Source: Leptodontidium sp. MPI-SDFR-AT-0119
Taxonomy: Eukaryota; Ascomycota; Leotiomycetes; Helotiales; Leptodontidiaceae
Assembly: GCA_020726505.1 (NCBI GenBank)
Contig: JAHLEZ010000004.1
Coordinates: forward strand, 1,426,001 to 1,490,000
DNA length: 64,000 bases
Direction: 5' to 3'
Shown one piece after another: positions 40,585-49,881 of the stretch. Below the pieces are notes generated by a model. That model made no database searches. It saw only the letters and a program-made list of their open reading frames with translations, and was not told where the DNA came from. Position 1 is the stretch's first letter. Each line of letters starts with the position of its first letter. The position numbers and the translations under genes were made by a program.

Positions 40585-40661
40585 TATGTTGTAACGCGTT
40601 TCCCCCAATGTTTTCTTTGATTTGAGCGAATTTCATGACTTGAAATAATAACTTCGATTTC

Positions 40662-42299
40662 CTACACCCGTTGCCATGACCACAGCCCCTTCGCAACTTT
40701 CACTGTATCCTTCACACTGATCCGACTAGCGTGTCTCGATAGGTTCGGCCGGACCACCGCATCGTCGTCCCTGATGTCTCGTTCCCTTTGCTCTTTGCTC
40801 TCCTTTAATCTGGCCAATTCTTGAATCTTCCACGCTCTCAAGAACCACATACACAACGCAGCTCCAATATACATAAATCCAGTGAACAGTTGCGCATGGA
40901 GGTAGATATCGCTGCTATCCTGACGCATTTCAAGCCCTATCGGTTCAGAAAATGTACAAGGTATGACCAGGACGAGCCAGACAATGGATAGAGCCGAGGG
41001 CAGGATTTTGATACCGACAACTTCTGCTCCAACGGGACCGATAGTTGTCCAGAATCTGGAATTTGGTTAGAGGTGCAATATGTCTGGGAAAGGTGACGAC
41101 GTACGTTCCGGCAACTGTGCCTACGATTATGGAGAAGAATATTAAGACTCCGTAACTCTTTGCGAAGATCCAAATGACGAGACAGAATAGCCCTGCTAGG
41201 AAAGTGCAAGTGCCGGCCATGTTGATACGACCGAACGAGTCACTGAAATATCCAACGAAAGGTCGACCGAGGCCTACAGAGACTTGGTCAATTGCTGATC
41301 AATGCACCAGATATCTCTAGAGACTTACCTTGACCAAGATTGAGCAATGCACCAATGACCGACCCTTGACTTGCCGTGAGTCCAACACTTCTCGCATAAC
41401 TCGGTAAGGAGAACAGGAGCACGATATATCCCAGCATGGAAAAGAATCCCCATCCAAGCAAGAGCAGAAACTCGACTCGTTTGAAAAGGCGCACGTCGAA
41501 AGCCATCTGTACCGAGCCAATCAACTTATTTCGGTCTCGGATGAGAAAAGTACAAATGATGTTAACAGCACAAGATATTATTGCCAGGACTCGGAACGCC
41601 CAACCTAGCCCGATCGATTGGATCATTGCGTTCGTAGCAAGGGAGTAGATCAAGCCTCCAATACCGCTACCAGCTGCGGCAATGCTGTTGGCGAATGATC
41701 GATGCTTGCTGAACCACTGAGGGATCAATCCCACGCTCGCAACGAAGAGAAAACCCATCCCGAAGCCAAAAGCAAGACCTTGGGAGAGGAAGAGATGCCA
41801 GATCTCGTACGCCCACGATGCTCCTAGTAAGCCAGCAGTCTCGAGAAGGATACCAAGGCTCAGTGTGAATTGGGTACCGAATCGCCCGACGGAGACTGTT
41901 GCTAGGGGGGCGATGATCAGAGCCATTGAGATTGACAGTCCACCGATGAAGGCATACTCGAGAGCAGATGCGCCGGGGAATGTATTGTATTCCAGATAAT
42001 GGGCTAGAAATACACCATAAGACTGTGATACATTAGCGAATGTTCCAGAGGGAAATTTGAGGGCTTGTTTATACACTGTTGATACCCCATGTATGGCCAT
42101 TGATGAGGGAGACACAAGCCACTACCACCCAACCATACCCTCCATCAGGAGGTACATCGTCTGGCTTTTGGACATCTGAAGGTCTCAGTTCTTCTGGCTC
42201 GTCGGGAATGATTGTCTTCTCTGATAGTGACTCATTTCTCTGGCTTGCTACCTGTCGTTCGGGGTCAATCCCATCCAGATCTTCTCCGGGCCGGCTCAT
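40662..42299 (-). CDS. MFS transporter, monocarboxylate-transporter-like
   Basis: Plasma-membrane transporter of the major facilitator superfamily. Exons 42075..42299, 41329..42022, 41105..41273 and 40662..41055 give 493 residues. The cytosolic N-terminus ends in PPDGGYGWVVVACVSLI, the entry motif of fungal MCT-like carriers. Twelve membrane segments are plausible, for example YAFIGGLSISMALIIAPLAT, GLAFGFGMGFLFVASVGLIP, SFANSIAAAGSGIGGLIYSL and TCTFLAGLFCLVIWIFAKSY. The second half has LNLGQGLGRPFVGYFSDSFG across intron 2. The C-terminal tail is charged (RLKESKEQRERDIRDDDAVV). The substrate is unknown; yeast relatives are not all monocarboxylate carriers. It converges on the hemerythrin gene with a 77-bp gap. 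Confidence 0.92.
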
Positions 42300-43717
42300 A
42301 GTCACCAAAAATATTTATAACAATACAAGGAAGTATGTACACTTTAGACGAGCAACGAAATGTGCCAAGAAGAAGCGAATATATACATATCCAAGAGAAG
42401 TGAATACAATGGTGATTTCTCAGCGAGAGCTGCTGCGACTTATTGCAAAAGAAGGAGTCATGAGTCCCTGAGATGAATAAACATTTTCGAAAAGACGTTC
42501 AGTTCACTAGCTAGGCCCAGAAGATGGCGAAGTGGAGCAGTTCCGTAGCCATGTAGCCAGACTTTTTCTCCCGCTACTTCGTACAGTACCAGTACCAGTA
42601 CCTACCCCGCGAAAAACTGATGGATATGTTACGCTATCGGGAATAACGAGCGACGCAACAGCAAGGACTTGCCCTTTGGAGATGCCGTGATGCCGACCAG
42701 GCCTAGGCACTTACATAATGCCATCAGTGTGCCATCATGGGTTGGTACGGAATCTGCTCCGCGGTATATGGAGACGGGATTTAACTGTTTACATGTAGGG
42801 AGATGTTTGAATGGAGCAAGTAGCCGGTGGTTGTCGAACTTGTTGGTAACTGCAACACTGCAACACTGCAAAGAAAACAATAACAATAACACCTGAAGAC
42901 GAGATGAGACGAGATGAACCGATGAGGACAAAAGAATCAACGTGGCGGCCTATGAACATCTCAATTAACCAACCCACTGTAACACAAAAACGGTATTACT
43001 TGGGTGGGTTGGTTTACTTGGTTCCTGACCTCCCCGCCCGTAGCAACTCGCCGATTCGGGTGTTGGCCGTGCCTCCAGCTGGCACCACTCCGCCATGCTT
43101 TTTTGCTGGAGCTCTCCACTCAATTCTCCACCGCACAAGGGCAGCACTGTACTGGAAAGCGGTGAGACGTGCATAATGCAGACAGAGAGAGTTCCATAAG
43201 ATAGAAAAGTACGCAATCGACAACGGTTTCATTGAGATAAGTAAGATATCATTGTGACCGCCAAAACATACAACATTTCAATCAAATCCTGGTGTGTGGT
43301 TGAGTTGCACAGGATTTCCATGTTTCAGTTGCCCCTGGTGATAGTAGTATGTTGACGTTCGCGTCTCCACATTAACTTTATTGATTGGAACTTTGACCAC
43401 CCGCCAGCAAATACCACACCACAAAGCATCCATCCATTTGTTTTGACTCACCTCTCGTCACACAGTCCTTCCAGCCTACCTAACCTATACCGTCACCTCA
43501 TATTGTCTTCGTTGGCTGCCAATAAACAAACCCGCCCCTCACTCGTTGCTTCTACAACCATCCCCAAGATACAAATACAGATACAAACGTTCGAGCGTCG
43601 CAGCCGAGCCTCAACAAAAGTATTAACACCCTCCAATTGCCTTGTACACATACTCCTACCTCAGAAAGAGCGCGAATACGAAGACGAATCTAGCCTGCCA
43701 GGCTTTCTTTCGACACA
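42300..43717. other. Divergent intergenic region with short simple repeats
   Basis: 1.4 kb between the MFS gene and the LIM gene. It contains small direct repeats (AGTACC units near 42585-42604, GCAACACT near 42850, GAGATGAGAC near 42900). Short ORFs are not convincing. The long CT/CA-rich right part is probably the LIM gene leader. Confidence 0.45.
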
Positions 43718-46468
43718 ATGCTCTCTAGAGGCCGGTCGAAGGAGTCCAAGGACCGAAACCGTAAAGTAACACCACCAGGACCAGTGTATATGAGTAATGA
43801 CCAGTTTGGTATGTGATCTTTGGCCCAAAAGACAACTGCCCACTGCATTGCACATCTTATGGTCCTAAACCGCCAATAGTGCTCTGCATTTCCCAGCCGC
43901 ATAAAAATCCTCAACCTCCGAACCACCCAACCAGTTTTCTAACATGTAATAGCTACATATCTATCAGACCTCCGCAACAACCGCATTGCTCGACCCAGCG
44001 GTGCCAGACCTTTACCTGCCAGTAATCGACGGGACTCTGATAGAGGAGTAGCTTCAAAAGCTCCCGCAGACCCAGCTCCAGAATCTCCAGTCGAGTCTGC
44101 TCCTCGCTCCTCGAGCGTCCTATCTCACAGACGGGCCCAGTCTTCTCTCTCCACATACTCCTCCGTTACATCTCGAACTGGCAGACAGCTAGTCCAGCCT
44201 CCAACTGTATCACAAAGCGTGCCAAAACCTCTCAAGGCATCCGATGTCGTGCCAACTGCAACATATATGGAGCGGGGTCTTCGCTGGATGGAGAAGGAAG
44301 AGGCCGTGTCCTTGAGAGAAGCTATGGAGGATATGGATTTGAAACCCCAAGACGAGGAGGAAATCCGAATTCACAATGCTGCACAAGAGGAAGCTTCTGA
44401 GCTGGTGTACCAGCACCAATTTCCAGAGCCTGCTGTTCAGCCTGATGCACCTTATCGGTACAAAGATCACCTACGAAAGAACAGCTACCAGCACGCACGC
44501 GCACAAAGTGTTGGCCGCTATAGCGGACTGAGCATTGCGACTGGCTTGGCAAGAGATATGCCTCGATCTGTATCTGGAGGCTCGAGCAGCAGTGGAGGGA
44601 TGCAATCTCCTCGAAGTCGAATCTCCAGCGAGGGCTCTGATTATTTCAGACAAAGAAATGCAAGCCCCGATGCCACCATTCGTGACTCTATCGATTCTGT
44701 AAGAGACGCTTGGCCATCAGGAGGTTCAAGAAAGTCCTTCGGAAGCCTCTCGAGCAGTGCCAGACCTCAGGGCTCAAGGAGGAAGAGCAGTGGCAAAAGA
44801 AATGTCAGTGGGGAAGTCACTGGTACTTTCACTGGAGAGCAAATCTGGGAGGAGCCGGAGCAGGATAGTACAGATCGTGGTCGTTCGCCAGAAGTGCATG
44901 ATATGCCAGCACCACTGCGTATCAAACCTCGCAATCCACTGAACCGGGTACAATTTGCACAAGATATGGGTGGACGATCCCACAGTACTCCCCCAGAGCC
45001 AACCAAGAAACTCTCTGTCTTCGATATCCACCGCAACCCGCCTTCCCAGTCAAGAAACCCAAACTACACTGCGAATCCTCCTCCTGCAGCTCAGAGTCCC
45101 AAGGTCAAACCAGTCGCCGAAGATGAAGCACCCGCCGTACCAATGAAAGACGGGCTCGAGATCAGAAGCGAAGACATTCGTCAAGCTACTAGTATGCGTC
45201 TGAAGGATCGCAGTCCCAAGCTGCCAACTCCTACAGCAGTAAGCAATAAACCGGGTCGCCCGATTGTAAGCTTTGACTCCAGTTGGAAGCCGGCAGAGGC
45301 TGATGTAAAGCCAGAAGTGCGAAGAAGATCGCCATTCGATCGCATCGACAGGGGCTCCTCCAGTAGCCAAAGGCAAAGCCTACCTGCTCGCTCAGATTCG
45401 AAGGATGTCCCACCCCCTATCCCGACCATTCAACTTCCTGACACTCCCTCAATCCAAGTAAAGAAGGCAGCTACAGTTCCTATACCTGTCATCAATCTCC
45501 CAGATTCTCAACCGTCTGTCCCTACAATCAATTTCCCTGACTCTAAGCCGAATGTGCCGACGATAAATTTCCCAGATTCAACACCGTCAGTCCCTACAAT
45601 AAACTTGCCCGACGCACCTAAAATCTCAGTTTCAGCTCCTAGCATACCCCAAATTACAGTAGGGGATGCTTCCACCACTCCATCAACGAGACCTCTTCCT
45701 ACTCCAAAATCATCTGCTGGTCGTGCAGCACAACGGCAAGCACCGCCTCCTGTTTCGCGTGGTCACTGGTCTCCAGCTGCTGGTAGAAGGGCAACTGCAA
45801 CCTGTCATCAATGTCAACTACCTATCGAAGGGAAGGTTGTAAAGCTCAGTGGAGCTGCAGAACACTTTCACCCAGAATGCTTTATCTGCTTCACCTGTGG
45901 TACTGGTCTCGAATCTCTGGAAATCCACCCTGAGCCGAAAACCAAATGCGCCGAGCGTCTAGACCGAATCAGACGTCGGGCACGAGGAGAGCAAATTCCA
46001 GAAGTCGAAGGTCAGACTATGGCAGAAGACGGGGATGAGAGATTGCGATTTTACTGTCATCTTGACTTCCATGAGTCCTTCGCCCCACGATGCAAGCACT
46101 GCACAACTCCTATTATTGGCGAGCACATGGTAGCGCTTGGTCAAAGCTGGCATTACGGACATTTCTTCTGCGCTGAATGCGGAATCCCGTTCGAAAAAGG
46201 GAATACCCACATTGAGAAAGACGGATATGCATGGTGTCTGGATTGTCAAACCAAGCGTACAGAGCGGCAAGCTCCCAAGTGCAAGAAGTGCAACCTTCCC
46301 GTGATAGGCGAGTACGTGCAAGCACTAGGCGGCGAATGGCACGAGAAGTGCTTCCGATGCGCAACCTGCAAAAACTCTTTCGACGACGGTGCATTCTACC
46401 CTTTGAAGGTTGGAGATGGCACGGCCGTGTTGTGTATCCGCTGTATTGAGCGGGAGTTGAAAGCTTGA
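43718..46468 (+). CDS. LIM-domain protein (three LIM domains, paxillin/LimA-like)
   Basis: Probable cytoskeletal or polarity scaffold. Exons 43718..43808 and 43968..46468 give 863 residues. The short first exon (MLSRGRSKESKDRNRKVTPP, then GPVYMSNDQF) joins DLRNNRIARPSGARPLPA. Residues 30-640 are disordered and Ser/Pro-rich, with a tandem Pro-Asp repeat (separate entry). LIM1 starts near residue 642 (CHQCQLPIEGKVV, HFHPECFICFTCG) and contains a long insert before its second zinc site (FYCHLDFHESFAPRCKHC). LIM2 follows near 738 (CTTPIIGEHMVALGQSWHYG, FFCAECG) and LIM3 near 801 (CKKCNLPVIGEYVQALGGEW, CFRCATC), ending CIRCIERELKA. LIM domains bind proteins rather than DNA. Resembles fungal paxillin-like Pxl1. 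Confidence 0.92.
45479..45620 (+). repeat. 36-bp coding tandem repeat in the LIM protein
   Basis: Four copies of a 12-residue unit of the form SVPTINFPDSKP, diverging at synonymous and a few coding sites. Each DNA unit is 36 bp, so changes in copy number would keep the frame. Lies in the disordered region before the LIM domains. Confidence 0.85.
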
Positions 46469-47119
46469 TTCTTGGTTGTTGGCACCGTTCACTTGAAGCT
46501 ATTTCTTTGCAGACGCTCGCTCCTTCTTCATGTCAGCAGCATGAGACACATGAAATTATGCCGCTCATTGACTCTCCTATGTCAGTTTGAGCATTACGTG
46601 GACCGTTTTGGCATCTCCAATGGCGTTTGTTTTTTGTTTTTTTTGAATTTCGGGGAAAAGGAGGCAGCGAAGGAGTGAGGGGAAACAAAGCAACAACATA
46701 TCAATAATTACAAACTTCATTCAGAGACAGTGCCGTGTATTCCCAAAATTGTGAAGAACAGAATCAACTGCAGGCCGTCTTTGATAATGATCCTCATTCC
46801 AATGCCGAGATCATATACTGTCATTCAATGCTAGATTTGTCTCAAACGATGTCTTCGAATCTAAAGAACTACTTGACCAGGCAATTTGCGAATATTCGCA
46901 GAAAAGAAGTGGAAGTCCACTTGTCTTTTACAAAATAGCGCCTACCAGCTATTTTTCTATAGCCCCTATGGGGACTCGATCAAACTATTCCTCTAAATTA
47001 TCATATTGTCTAATCTTTGTCGTCGTCATTGTTTCGAAGCTATAGCTTCAGCAACTGCCAAGACCTTGTTTGAGCAGTCATGTCTCCCTAGGCAGCTCGC
47101 GCTGGTATCTCCCATGCAC
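46469..47119. other. Convergent intergenic region
   Basis: 3' region of the LIM gene and the last exon of the helicase pseudogene. Includes a T-rich run near 46630. Nothing else recognised. Confidence 0.5.
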
Positions 47120-47431
47120 TTACTCAAGGACCGATTTCAGGTACTAATTAATAGTTGAATCTTTAGTATGGTATCGAGCTGTGTGGGTATGAAGAGTCAA
47201 CGTACCTGGAGAGTTGATTGTCCGATCCCGTCCTCTGTCAGATCCTCCACGCCGAAGGTCACCTTCGCAAGAAGCTTCTTTCGCTTCTGAATCTCCACAA
47301 TTTGCTTTTGAGATATGAATTAGTATCGTATCTTACTGCCGACATAGGTCTCTAAGATAGAATTGCAAGTATGGGACTTGTGTATGAGGGAAGTCGGTGC
47401 ACATACCTCCTCGAATGAATTTCTCATTATA

Positions 47432-47456
47432 CCGTATTAATTATAATACAGCGCCA
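47432..47456 (+). repeat. Left terminal inverted repeat of the transposon
   Basis: 25 bp. Matches the reverse complement of 49857..49881 at 23 of 25 positions; both differences (A/G and C/T) are transitions, as expected from RIP or normal drift. Confidence 0.9.
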
Positions 47457-47467
47457 TGGCGCTGTAT
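47446..47467. repeat. 22-bp perfect palindrome at the left transposon end
   Basis: A perfect dyad centred on CCATGG (GGCGC arms), overlapping the inner part of the left terminal repeat. The right end lacks the matching second arm. It may be a transposase-binding site or a chance inversion of the GGCGCTRTA subterminal motif. Confidence 0.85.
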
Positions 47468-47645
47468 CTTTTTGGCGGTAAATCGATAGTTTTGGACCTG
47501 GCGCTGTAGTCAAGGGTGGCGCTATAGATCATAATTTCCCCCTAAATCCCCACTAAAACACCACCTTTTCCAATGACTTGTCTGCCATCTTTGACCACTC
47601 TTTTGATCCCTTTGACAACACCTCTTTTCGTATAGTATCGTTAAT

Positions 47646-49688
47646 ATGCCGCCAATTCCGCGTATCCTTTCAGGTCCTTTACCAGCCGGCCAAGCTACCT
47701 TGAATCTGCAAGGTCTTTTACAGCCTCCGAAGCCTCGCTCTCGACCTGGACTAGTTGCTAAACACGCAATCTCTCGCTCTCAACGTGTTCTAGGTCGTAG
47801 ATATATTGGGGGAGTTATTGAATAGGAGACGATTAAGTAATTGGCTCAATGGCGGATTCAGAATGACGCTCAAGGTGTCGGGGAACCTAGAGATCAAGAG
47901 CGTGCGGCTCGAGCTATTATTGAGAATGGAACTAAAGATGATAATATAGACAGTCTCGCAGACTCAGAATTCGACGACTACGTTACTCGAAAGCGATATT
48001 CCTACTCTCGAGAGTATAAGTTAGCTGCGGTCACGTATTAGGAGACTACATACCGTCAACTCAAAGATGGTACCGACGAGCGTATTACTATTCGATACGC
48101 GACACGCAAACTGTATATCCCAAGGTCTACATTCCGCGGTTAGATCAAGAGAAAGACCGAGATTCTAGGCCAAAAGAGAGGGACATTTCGTGTCCGAAAG
48201 CCGTGGGGTAAAGTCAAGGAACTAGAGATAGAAATAAGGCTGAAAGTCCGGTTCGACGAGGCTAGGTTAAAAGGACGAGCTATCTCTGCCAAATGGTTAA
48301 TTCGGAATGCTAGAGAGATATATAGTAAGCTTCACCCTAAGCGTGTTATTCGTAGGGAAGGAGGTTTAAACCTTTACCTTGGCTTTCGATGGTCTCCTAG
48401 TTGGCTTGCTGGCTTCAAACACCGACACGGAATCTCCTTTCGAGCAGGCACTAAACGAGCTCAAAAGGCACCTAAAGAGCTTCGGAATATAATTATCAAC
48501 TGGCTCCAATTCAACCGTCGAAATACTGTCGTCACTCCTACCTCCGATTGTGGCAAACCTCGCTCTCCGACTATACCTATTGTAGGAAGATATAAGCTCT
48601 CTAAGATCGCAAATATGGACCAAACACCGCTCACTTTTGAGTTCCAAAGAGGTCGTACCTACGCCAACAAAGGTACTAGAACTGTCACCTTAAGGACCGC
48701 AAGAAGTGGCTAGGACAAACGACAAGCTACTCTCCAAGTTATCGTCTTCGCAGATGGCGTGAATCGGTGTAAACCTCTCCTTATGTTCAAGGGCAAGCCA
48801 GGTAAAAGAAACAAGAATCGACGCCTTAAGATGGCCAGATATCACCCTGCGGTCAAGGTGATCTAGAACGATAAAGCATACGCTAATTCCGAGAACTTCA
48901 TCAATTAGATTAGACAAGACTACTCATATACTTCAGAATACCCTCTCTCCGATCAAGAACCTCGTCTCCTCGTCCTCGATGCTTTTGCCCCTCACAAACA
49001 CACTAGAAAGAAAGTCCCTGCGAACGAATCTACGAAGGCGAAGGCAAGGAGATTAAAGGCAGAGAGACTAAATCAGCAGATTCGAGATAAGTTCTTAAAG
49101 CTCAACGTCACCTTGTCTCTTATACCTAGAGGCTGTACTAGCTACGTTCAAGTGCTTAATGTCGCAATTAACTCACTTTTGAAGGCGATAATCAAGGAAC
49201 TAAAGGAAGTGCATATCGATCAGAACCTAGAGAAGTGAAATAATAATAAGTACTCTATTCAAGACCGCAGAATTCTACTCACAAATTAGGTGGGAGAAGC
49301 CTGGTTACGAATTCATTCCGAGCACAAACAAACCATCGTCAAGACCTTCAGAAACCTTGGTTTATCGTTAAATCCTGACGGCTCTAAAGACAGCGAATTA
49401 AAGATCAGAGACCTCCCAGATATCTCTGTCGGCGACTATACCTCCTCCTGTGCGAACCTCACACTTATCGACGACGACGACGAGCTTAAAGGCGATACAA
49501 TTGTAGTTAAAGGCACGTATATTTCAGTAGAAGAGAAGGAGGCTCTACGACAAGAGAGAGAAGACGATATTACGACAGATACAGGCAACGATACAAAGAG
49601 TGCTTTTGATTCCAATTCAGAGCTCGATTCGTCAAAAGAAGAGTCAAGAGACGAAAATCAAGACATGGCAGATATTACGGAGGAATAA
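47646..49688 (+). pseudogene. Transposase (CENP-B/Tc5-like HTH, DDE core), inactivated by in-frame stops
   Basis: From ATG at 47646 to TAA at 49686-49688 the frame is unbroken by indels: 681 codons with nine internal stops (seven TAG, one TAA, one TGA), mostly where related proteins would have Trp (for example FRG*IKRK, SG*DKRQATLQ, VI*NDKAYAN). The N-terminal HTH region reads RKRYSYSREYKLAAVTY. The core has NMDQTPLTFEF (first Asp, codon 48618-48620), RLLVLDAFAPHKH (second Asp, 48978-48980) and YVQVLNVAINSLLK, where the third acid reads Asn (49158-49160). Asp-to-Asn here is G to A after T. The C-terminus is acidic (SSKEESRDENQDMADITEE). Confidence 0.92.
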
Positions 49689-49856
49689 TAGATAAATAGT
49701 TACCAGAATTAATACCTTTATTTACACTCAAAATACGCGAGATCTCAAGTACTAGACCTGGGGATTCTTAATCCGCCATGGCGATATAACATAACCCGTG
49801 TCAAGGTGATATTATGGGACCTGGCGCTATATCAGGGGTAGCGAGTTCAGCGAGGG

Positions 49857-49881
49857 TGGCGCTATATTACAATTAATACGG
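49857..49881 (-). repeat. Right terminal inverted repeat of the transposon
   Basis: 25 bp, partner of 47432..47456. Followed directly by the TA duplication and then the helicase motif VI coding sequence. Confidence 0.9.

Larger units (their letters stand above)
47432..49881 (+). mobile_element. TA-flanked TIR transposon (pogo/Fot1/Tigger-like), RIP-decayed
   Basis: A 2450-bp DNA transposon. The ends are inverted repeats beginning CCGTATTAATT, flanked on both sides by TA (47430-47431 and 49882-49883), the target site of Tc1/mariner-pogo elements. It encodes one transposase frame with a CENP-B/Tc5-like N-terminus and a DDE-type core (separate entry). Subterminal copies of GGCGCTRTA occur inside both ends. 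It sits inside the helicase gene; cutting it out with one TA rejoins the helicase frame (ATT CGC TGT ATA ATG AGA). The transposase reads on the plus strand, opposite to the helicase. Confidence 0.93.

Noticed and set aside
42585..42920. Short direct repeats that might suggest a CRISPR or satellite
   Set aside because: Units are only 6-10 bp, adjacent and without spacers: simple sequence, and the genome is eukaryotic.
49290..49688. 132-codon ORF as an independent acidic protein gene
   Set aside because: It is the C-terminal end of the stop-ridden transposase, in the same frame.
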